Shown here: positions 17,501 to 22,941 of the stretch, one piece after another
How positions within the stretch are numbered: the first letter of the stretch is position 1
How the letters are laid out: every line of letters starts with the position of its first letter
NCBI GenBank assembly: GCA_027946555.1
Contig: JAPEVC010000365.1
Coordinates: 1 to 22,941, forward strand
Direction of reading: 5' to 3'
DNA from: Gnomoniopsis sp. IMI 355080
Lineage: Eukaryota > Ascomycota > Sordariomycetes > Diaporthales > Gnomoniaceae
DNA length: 22,941 nt
Program-made: the position numbers and the translations under genes
The notes under the pieces: model-generated
Told to the model about the DNA's origin: nothing
Databases searched by the model: none
The model's input: only the letters and a program-made list of their open reading frames with translations

Positions 17501-18752
17501 CGATCTCCGAGGCGGATCAGTCAATGCCTGGGGATCGAACAGTTTAGCTCGATTCCTTGAGCAGGAGGGGCATTTGAGCAGTGATACAAGCAGCGAGGAC
17601 CGGTCGATAACAGAGTTCTCGAAGTTCTCTGAGGAACGACTGGTCCCATACGAGACGGTGACAGCGTTCGCACCGAATCACGACGGATCTTTGTCTGCCG
17701 TGGGATACAAAGACGGGACTGCCCGTCTCTTTCAGAGGGGTCAGATGGAGGGTCTTGTCCTCGCCCAATTTCAGCATTTCTTCGATGTTCACCATATCAA
17801 GTGGAGCCGAGACGGGAGATACATCGTTCTTGGAGACGTGTCTGGCGGCCTGCAGATCAAGGCAGTAGAGCAAAATCTTCGAACAGATACGGTGCAGATC
17901 GCGTCGTTGCCAGATCCCCAGATTCAGCTCAACAACCTGAATGTACAGGACTTCGTGTTCAGTCAGGACAGTCAAAAACTCTTGGTCTTGACCCAGAGAA
18001 CATCTTTCATTTGCAGTGTCACGACTGGCAATCTTGAAGTCTCCCGAGACATTGAAGACTGCCACAATCGACGGTGGCTACCCCATCCAGAACAGGCAAA
18101 TCTTATCCTGGGCTTTGGACCGATCGACGTCCAGGTCCGCAGGTGGACTGACCTTCGAGAGCAAATGTCATGTCCTTACCAACAGCTGCAAAGGCGGCCA
18201 GACTGGGGGAGTCCGACGACGAGCCCGATGGTTGTCCCAGCTGCAAATCATAGCTCGATCGTGGAGGACTTTGATCAGGTTTCTCTAACTGACAAAACAC
18301 CCGGCGAGATTTTGAACGCATTCTACACGCAAGACGGCAAGCATATTGTGATCTCGGGCCGACAGAGTTCAATCGCCGCGGAGGTCATCCAAAGGTGGAC
18401 AGTCGTCGAGTCTGCCGCCTGGGACGCCGGCAATGCGAGTGGCCCCAAATCTCCACTCGACTATTATGAGCTACCAGAGCACATAGCAAAACAAGTTAAA
18501 AGTGTCCTCGGCATCATGACAGGCTCACTGTTGATCTTTTTGGACCAAGACCTGTGGGTCTGCGCTTGCAGGCTTGGCTCCACGTTTCACGGAAAGGACA
18601 AACATGATCTCGCTTGTCAAAAGCTTTACTTCATCCCCAGAGATTGGGTAGGTCAAGTGAGCTTGGAAAGATGTGTATTGACAAAAGATGGAACTCTCTT
18701 CTGGCCCCGGAATGACGGTGTCATCGCTATTGAGTGCAACCTTGATTATTAA
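14481..18752 (+). CDS. NLR 3' part: NACHT and WD40-like repeats (same gene, after the frameshift)
   Basis: Starting GSNLAETLNRVL at 14481, this frame completes the hydrolase domain and then stays open, without introns, for about 1,420 codons to TAA 18750-18752. NACHT: P-loop APPANGKST (15048-15074), where the usual first Gly is Ala; Walker B IYWIIDALDE (15339-15368); sensor-like ILSRITEP; then SEGNFLWTKLVL and a winged-helix-like WAICAQRPL...FVDLRWTIKDTCGQFLQ...IIHHTARDYL segment (about 15830-16000). A helical linker with ALCPGQSAMYRTF (about 16495) leads into diverged WD40-like blades from about 16620 to the end, with YVWDS, KIWSIPS, LSVWSL and RIWSF-type strands. The WD repeats are not of the high-identity HET-E/D kind. 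Without the one-base loss, the coding sequence from 13786 would be about 1,655 codons. Fungal NLRs act in heterokaryon incompatibility and defence. Alternatives are a sequencing error or recent inactivation. Confidence 0.85.
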   Translation, partial: GSNLAETLNRVLSASFQSPKSFISDLNKSSSAIEELNEQFRHHAAKLSIWSFYETLTTSIGPKKMLVLDKDSSLLGYPAEISRPLQADHHDVCKYSSPVDSNYISVKNAIRSLVSMFRPQASQLSKNQSMLESDRALLQELSKSSVTFEEDFGSIRRDWVPETCTWVLREPEFLSWLRPSPDPKILWYSAPPANGKSTIAAFVIDHLRQSGVSCQFVFYKYSDHAKRSIANGLRALALQLTEDVPEFRTQLHRASMESLGLSSMDPKLIWRNVFEKNLAGAALIRPIYWIIDALDECESPRTFLDCLRDLGGTQIPLKIMILSRITEPISAAFDRMSRDVHVTRLEMTGREHNRQDIRIFLEQEVHHMRGSPDFKSQLIDRVLARSEGNFLWTKLVLNEISQCHTEEGIDEALEDIPDDMLHLYRRMEKSLISSARKANKPLILELFQWAICAQRPLNLTEMSQALQPRFSNFVDLRWTIKDTCGQFLQVDDVGKIEIIHHTARDYLIRSEESEFHVEPKKTHERLFRKALEVLQDDSLRWKLLQSQDDLQTTEHFVFYSAVNWSYHLGHSIHNSDEVLDLLVRFLRAPAVLAWVHSLAVLRRLEVLVKTSKVFSAFVRAIRKHNATKNPLQHRLNDLEFVDDWATDVVKIVGKFGSQLIVRPRVIYDIIPALCPGQSAMYRTFHDAAASTLRVLGTEKASWNDSLARLSLPGTSQGYKISCEGKHVAVLALGRPGATYVWDSTNFTHVCVVEHGEACLAMTLNSKGNELVTYGLKTTKIWSIPSAELLFSISNPRYMKAKAITFADGGKRLWLGGDDNVIRCISRDELDLGWKTPHPNLLNDTARVEGAIINSPMCVAFNGNNTQVGVSYRGAPLSVWSLVDGRCINRCNRAKDFQNERKRSSAAGSSPWFAVDRFTWNPITGHILGIYRDGCVFKWHPLTDENIEYPDARADEISASPDGKLFATSNSVGVVRIWSFAYFSVIYQLSSDDLVTQLAFSPDSRRFYDLRGGSVNAWGSNSLARFLEQEGHLSSDTSSEDRSITEFSKFSEERLVPYETVTAFAPNHDGSLSAVGYKDGTARLFQRGQMEGLVLAQFQHFFDVHHIKWSRDGRYIVLGDVSGGLQIKAVEQNLRTDTVQIASLPDPQIQLNNLNVQDFVFSQDSQKLLVLTQRTSFICSVTTGNLEVSRDIEDCHNRRWLPHPEQANLILGFGPIDVQVRRWTDLREQMSCPYQQLQRRPDWGSPTTSPMVVPAANHSSIVEDFDQVSLTDKTPGEILNAFYTQDGKHIVISGRQSSIAAEVIQRWTVVESAAWDAGNASGPKSPLDYYELPEHIAKQVKSVLGIMTGSLLIFLDQDLWVCACRLGSTFHGKDKHDLACQKLYFIPRDWVGQVSLERCVLTKDGTLFWPRNDGVIAIECNLDY

Positions 18753-18812
18753 ATTTAATTCTCTTTTATAACTTAAAGACGTATATAGTAATTTATAGTA
18801 TAAAATATAATA
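18753..18812. other. Short AT-rich convergent spacer
   Basis: Only 60 bp separate the NLR stop from the stop of the phosphatase pseudogene on the other strand. It is nearly all A/T with TATA-rich runs (about 18761-18812), so the two 3' ends must overlap or use very short 3' untranslated regions. AT-rich blocks of this type are where fungal polyadenylation sites lie. Confidence 0.5.
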
Positions 18813-19940
18813 TCATTCACCGTTAGCTTCATAGAATGTTCGAATTTCTATATACTTCTTGGTAGGCAATGTAAACTCTAAAAGCCTGAATTCCTTCGAC
18901 TCAGACTTAATCAAAATCGGTACCAAAGCTCCAGCCCCAATCCAGACATCCGCGTGTCCAGTTGCGGAGTATAAAGCTCGAACGGTTCCTGAATGGACCG
19001 TGAATGACACGATAGTGTTCACATCATCTCTGAAAACCTCGGCCAAGACCTCCTCGATCCGGTCAACGTGCTCCGCCAGTGACTCTCATGTGACAGGTGA
19101 CCATAGCTCATCGTCTGTCATGCCGCTCTCCAGCTGGAAGCTTGGGTAATGGTCACGAATCCAGCTTCGCCTTACCCGCTTGTCGCAAGTGTGAACTCCG
19201 AGTCGTTCTCTCAGATTCTCCTTGACGAGCACAAGTGCCGCCTCCTTGAACGCTAGACTGCATGTTTCAAGACAACGACCCAACGGGCTGGTGTAATGCA
19301 GACTGGGCATGGGCATCCCTTTCTGTTTTGATCTGATTGGGAAGTCTTGGACAGCTGGTGCTTGTAGTTTCCCCTTTTCTGTGAGTGAAGCGCCAACCCA
19401 GATCATGTTGTCATCTCCGTCAAGCTTAGACCAGTACCGCTTAAGGTTTTTGTCAGTTGGGTGAAAGACAAAATTGCATCGAAGACTTTAGTCACCTCTC
19501 ATTAAGCTCTGCCAACTTGCTCTTCTTTGATATTGTGATCACCTTGTCCATGCCTCAGGACGAACACCAGCTTATGTTTGGTCCCGTTTTCGTTGAGATG
19601 CTCCAGGTGCTCCAGGAAGCGACTCCAGGAAGCCTTATCCTCTCTCGAGTCGACTGGCTCATCCATGCTATAGGAACGGCTCAAGAGACCAAGATTTGTG
19701 ATGGTAGTCTTTATAATGTTAGTTCTGTGCCATACAGACAATGTGACCTCGCCTTGGTGAACCTACCGCTCGATAACCCGGCCCGATCGGTTCGTCGTCG
19801 TGTTGGAAGTATCCGGGCACCGCAGTAAACTTGAGTTTTGGGGACTCTGTCATCTTAACTCTTCCCGAATAAATCCAGATTGCGGTGCGTATCACCGCAA
19901 CCGTAGATACCAGTATGTTGAAAAGAGTAAAGCGCCGCAT
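18813..19940 (-). pseudogene. Phosphoglycerate-mutase-like histidine phosphatase, broken by three stops
   Basis: Exons can be rebuilt as 19940-19767, 19708-19496 and 19439-18813 (338 codons with stop). Intron 1 (19766-19709) has GTAGGT, CTAAC and AAAG; intron 2 (19495-19440) has GTGACT, CTGAC and TTAAG. The N-terminus has a hydrophobic signal-anchor-like stretch (LFNILVSTVAVIRTAIWIY). The family follows: PGYF, TTITNLGLLSRSY, phosphohistidine motif RHGQGDHN (RHG 19547-19555), YWSKLDGDDN, SPLGRCLET, and second catalytic His in TVHSG (18993-18995). Nearest relatives are PMU1/PGM-superfamily proteins of fungi. Exon 2 ends with TAA (19502-19504) and TGA (19499-19501) where a coding Glu-Trp-type pair is expected, and exon 3 has TGA at 19086-19088 before the second His. 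An earlier weak donor could splice out the first two stops but not the third. The reading frame is otherwise undisturbed, so decay looks recent. Confidence 0.8.
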
Positions 19941-20002
19941 GTAGATGTCAAGTCGCCGTCGTCAAGTGAACGGGAAACTTACTAGAGTTACCAGTTCCTC
20001 GT

Positions 20003-20010
20003 TTTATAAA
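20003..20010 (-). promoter_or_regulatory. TATA box of the phosphatase pseudogene
   Basis: TTTATAAA on the minus strand, 63-70 bp upstream of the ATG at 19940, in a normal promoter position. The presumed HET promoter lies in the same 300-bp divergent interval. Confidence 0.4.
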
Positions 20011-20245
20011 CATCGGCCACGAGTGTGGCAGGGCGGCTGCAGTTTAATACCCCCCGCTTCTCGCTTATCAATCAACGAGAGCTCGTAAACAACTTACAGG
20101 AGAGGGGTAAGGAATGTAGGAAGAATTGATTATAGGGGACGATTTCCATTCCCAGGGGCCCACATTGAACACTTATACAGCTGCACCTACGTCCGTCCGC
20201 TTTCAGAGTCCGTCTTAACCAGAAGCTTTCCAATGGACCTTCTCA

Positions 20246-22280
20246 TTGCCCCATTGCCCCAGACATGATCCCTCTCTCGTGCAACGGGAGACCATAGCCA
20301 GCTCCGAGCGAAGCCTAGAATACTTGGATTATAACACTGTGACGCTGGAAAATTCACAGCCTTCCGGCACGCCAAATATCCGGTTGCTCAAGATCAACGA
20401 GAGGTCTACTAATGGCCGTATTCACTGCGACCTTCGAGTAGCCAGCCTGGAAAATGAAGCTATCTCGTATAAGGCACTTTCGTACACATGGGGACCTGCG
20501 ACTCGGATCGAGGCAAAATCACTCGAAGATGTGTCCGCGAAGACGCTACCCACGCGCACAATTGTAAGCGTTCCTCTCCATACGTATATGCTTCTCCGCC
20601 CGCCAGTGTAACCTGACTCCTTACAGTACTGCAACGGTTATGCCACACAGGTCACTCAAAATCTTTTCGATTACTTAGTGCCTTTTCCAGAGATCCAAAC
20701 ATCAACGAGGAAAGTCTTTGGATCGACGCTATATGCATCAACCAGGAAGACAGTGAGGAGAAGGATTTTCAAGTGAGCTTGATGTCAGACATATACAAGA
20801 AGGCCACAAAAGTGATCATATGGCTTGGAAAGCTGGAGCCATCGACACCGCTGGCTGTCAATTTGATACGAAAGCTGAAGGGACTCACGGATAGCGAGAA
20901 ACGACAGCTTGATCTACGCTCGACGTCTATTAATAATGAGTCCCATACTCTGCTAGGACATTACAACACGAAAAACCACTGGAACGCCCTAATGAATCTT
21001 CTCGGCCGAACTTGATTTTCGCGAGCGTGGGTGGTTCAGGAACATATGCTTGCCAAGGAGACAATTACACGCTATGGCGAGCTACGGCTTAATTGGGCTG
21101 ATATCGCGACCGCTTCTAGCTTCTTAGGAAGGCATGCATCATCCAAGATCCTGGGTTCTTTATCCAGCGAGGACCTACACCTTAACTCGTCATAGTACAA
21201 GACGCCCGCGCGGCTTACAGCCGTCAAGCGAGATCTGGCATCCAGGAATAAGAACGCCATGCTCAACAGCCTCATACGTTGCCGAGACTACAAGTGCGAG
21301 AAACGCCTCGACAAGATCTATTCTCTACTTGGGATCTACAAACACGGAATCGGTAAGCTAATAATGTTCCTAGCGACAAGCTATTTCCGGATTACCTGGC
21401 AAGTAAGTCCAAGGTGTTTACAGATCTAGCTATCCAGTTGCTAAAGGAACCTGGATCCGACCTTACACTTCTGGCTAAGGTCAAAGGTCTATAAGAAATT
21501 ATAGACCTTCCATCCTGGGTTCCTGATTGGGGAGTCGGTGGTTCGCCGGGTTTAGGTATAACTGGATATAAGCGTTTCGCGGCCTCTCACCCCTTGCAGT
21601 CTCAGGAATATAACTCTTTCTTTTTCTCTCCAGACGAGCGAACACTATGCGTCAAGGCAGTAAGACTTGACACGGTCATTGAAGTCGGAGAGTCGAAGGA
21701 AGAAGTGAATCAAGGTTCGCCGTTCGAGAGTTGGCTGCACATCATCACCAACTTGGACCCGTCGTATCGCTTGGGGCGGAACTATTCACAAAGCCGCTTC
21801 GAAGCACTGTGGCGTACGCTACTCACGAATACAGGCAAGGATGGAAGCAGTCCTGCTCCATCTTCAATGGACCAAGGTTTCGTGGACTGGCTCATGGAAA
21901 GAGAACGCATCAACTCACAGGCCACGTCTATTACGCTAGTGGAGCGCAGACTTCTCGACTTAGAAAGGCCGGGCACTTCCGAGTCCAAGGGCTCACCTGT
22001 TCCCAGCAAGTTGTCAGCAGAGTTCGACGTTCAATTTGCACACGCACTACTGCTGCGGCTTCTTCGGACCGACCAGGGGTACTTGGGTCTGGGAACACAA
22101 TTAATCTACGAACTAGACTCTATCTGGATCGTCTAAGGATCCAGGATTCCGCTGGCTTTTCGCAAGTCAAGGTCAGGAGATGATACATACACTCTCGTGG
22201 GCGGCGCGTATGTCTATGGGTTTATGAACGGCGAGGCTTTTGACCAGAGATTGGATTTCCGCACATTGGGTCTAGTCTAG
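20246..22280 (+). pseudogene. HET-domain (heterokaryon incompatibility) gene, heavily broken
   Basis: HET landmarks appear in order but across three frames. IRLLKINERS and YKALSYTWGP (exon 1, 20246-20563) are followed by a 63-nt intron (20564-20626; GTAAGC, CTGAC, TTACAG) that keeps phase, then YCNGYATQVTQNLFD. A one-base loss at 20671-20674 shifts the frame before LWIDAICINQ (20716-20745), then SDIYKKATKVIIWLG and FSRAWVVQE. A second shift occurs near 21360 after DKIYSLLGIYKHGIG, followed by DYLASKSKVFTDLAIQLL, LPSWVPDWGV and GGAYVYGFMNGEAFD. In-frame stops: TGA 21013-21015 (at the WFSRAW Trp), TAG 21193-21195, TAA 21492-21494, TAA 22134-22136. The natural end is TAG 22278-22280. No ATG starts the frame. 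HET proteins trigger incompatibility cell death on allorecognition; this copy cannot make a full-length product. Confidence 0.88.
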
Positions 22281-22941
22281 CAGCCAGGCTTAGGCTTAGG
22301 GTCCATGGGGTCGGTATAAGGGTTGTTGAGTTTCTAGATCAGCTGCTGTCAATAGCCGTTATCGAACGGTAGGCTTTTTTTATAGGATTTATGGGCCGAA
22401 CGTACGGAAGAGGGACAGACAGAGCGCCACGCAGATGAGAGCAAGCCATCTCAGCCAGTCCAACCACTCTGAAGGAGCCAATAGTATTATTGGCGACGAG
22501 CTGCAGCTTGGTTGCGCCGCGTTTGCAATTTCTGAAATTCTGAGGATTCGACTGGAAGCGGTTGGTTGGTGACGAGCTGGAGCTGTAATAGTATTCTCAA
22601 GGTTTGCCATTTCTGGTTCTTAGTGGTGCATTCCCTAGATAGCAATTTCTGATTACTGCGTCGATCGACTACTGGTTAATAATAACACGGAAGCGAGTGA
22701 CTCATAATCCTAGCTGCATATATAGGTATTTCGCAGAAACTATGTATTATCTAAACGTCTTGCACGCATAGTGCTAATAATGTGTATAAGTATTAATTCG
22801 CGGAGGAGAGGCCGGGTTGGGCTCTATGCGAGGCCGTAGCTGAATAGGAAAGTAGTGTAATTTTCCATGCATAAGCTTAAGTATAAATATATTAAAAAGC
22901 GGGATAATACTAAGCAACTTATCCTTTTATAAGCTTTATTG
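22281..22941. other. Intergenic right edge
   Basis: No convincing gene. A 73-codon minus-strand ATG frame (22610-22389) encodes a Ser/Pro-rich segment followed by one hydrophobic stretch (WLDWLRWLALICVALCLSLF), so a small tail-anchored protein is possible, but no family is recognised. An imperfect 18-bp direct repeat (TGGYGACGAGCTGSAGCT) lies at 22491-22508 and 22567-22584. The last 80 bp are AT-rich. Confidence 0.4.

Noticed and set aside
21352..21376. A mini-intron repairing the second HET frameshift (GTAAGC...CTAG)
   Set aside because: It would be only about 21 nt long. A plain indel is the simpler explanation, and other lesions remain.
1..22941. CRISPR arrays, rRNA or tRNA genes
   Set aside because: No regularly spaced repeat-spacer structure, rRNA core sequence or tRNA cloverleaf was seen on either strand by eye; this was not a computed scan.

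Overview
The window looks like a chromosome end of a filamentous ascomycete (Pezizomycotina-type) fungus. It opens with twelve perfect AACCCT telomere units. Next comes about 3 kb of AT-rich DNA in which TpG/CpA are strongly depleted but CpG is kept, which is the signature of repeat-induced point mutation (RIP). Beyond that are genes with short (56-193 nt) GT-AG introns and CTGAC/CTAAC-like branch sites. The protein families are also fungal: SRPK-like kinase, DHA1 MFS, fructosamine-kinase family, SesB-NACHT-WD40 NLR, PGM-like phosphatase and HET. The species cannot be named from the sequence.

Layout. 1-76: telomere. 77-796: tail of a Ty3/gypsy (chromovirus) integrase with chromodomain, full of RIP-type stops and directly abutting the telomere. 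797 to about 3,200: RIP-degraded DNA with small repeats and no gene. About 3,200-5,172: mostly empty, with one frameshifted coding relic (4640-4898). 5173-6500 (-): complete two-exon SRPK-like kinase. 6590-6940 (-): weak membrane-protein relic. 7629-8196 (+): frameshifted gene of unknown family. 8375-8427: a palindrome and degenerate telomere-like repeats. 9020-10636 (-): intact MFS drug:H+ antiporter-like transporter. 11103-12487 (-): intact three-exon fructosamine-3-kinase-family gene. 13786-18752 (+): large NLR with SesB-like hydrolase, NACHT and WD40-like modules, split by a one-base frameshift. 18813-19940 (-): PGM-like histidine phosphatase pseudogene with three in-frame stops. 20246-22280 (+): HET-domain pseudogene with four stops and two frameshifts. 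The remainder to 22941 shows nothing convincing.

How the genes relate. The right half (13.7-22.3 kb) is a small allorecognition/innate-immunity type neighbourhood: an NLR whose N-terminal hydrolase is a known fungal cell-death/immunity effector type, and a HET-domain gene about 1.5 kb further on, with a phosphatase-family gene between them. All three are broken in this copy. The kinase, transporter and fructosamine kinase are the only three genes that read cleanly from start to stop. They are not an obvious pathway: no synthase or other biosynthetic core enzyme is present. The overall picture is a decaying subtelomere, with heavy RIP at the tip and scattered indels and nonsense mutations further in. 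The most notable items are the telomere joined to a chromovirus relic and the broken NLR/HET cluster. I see no convincing evidence for an entirely new biological system.
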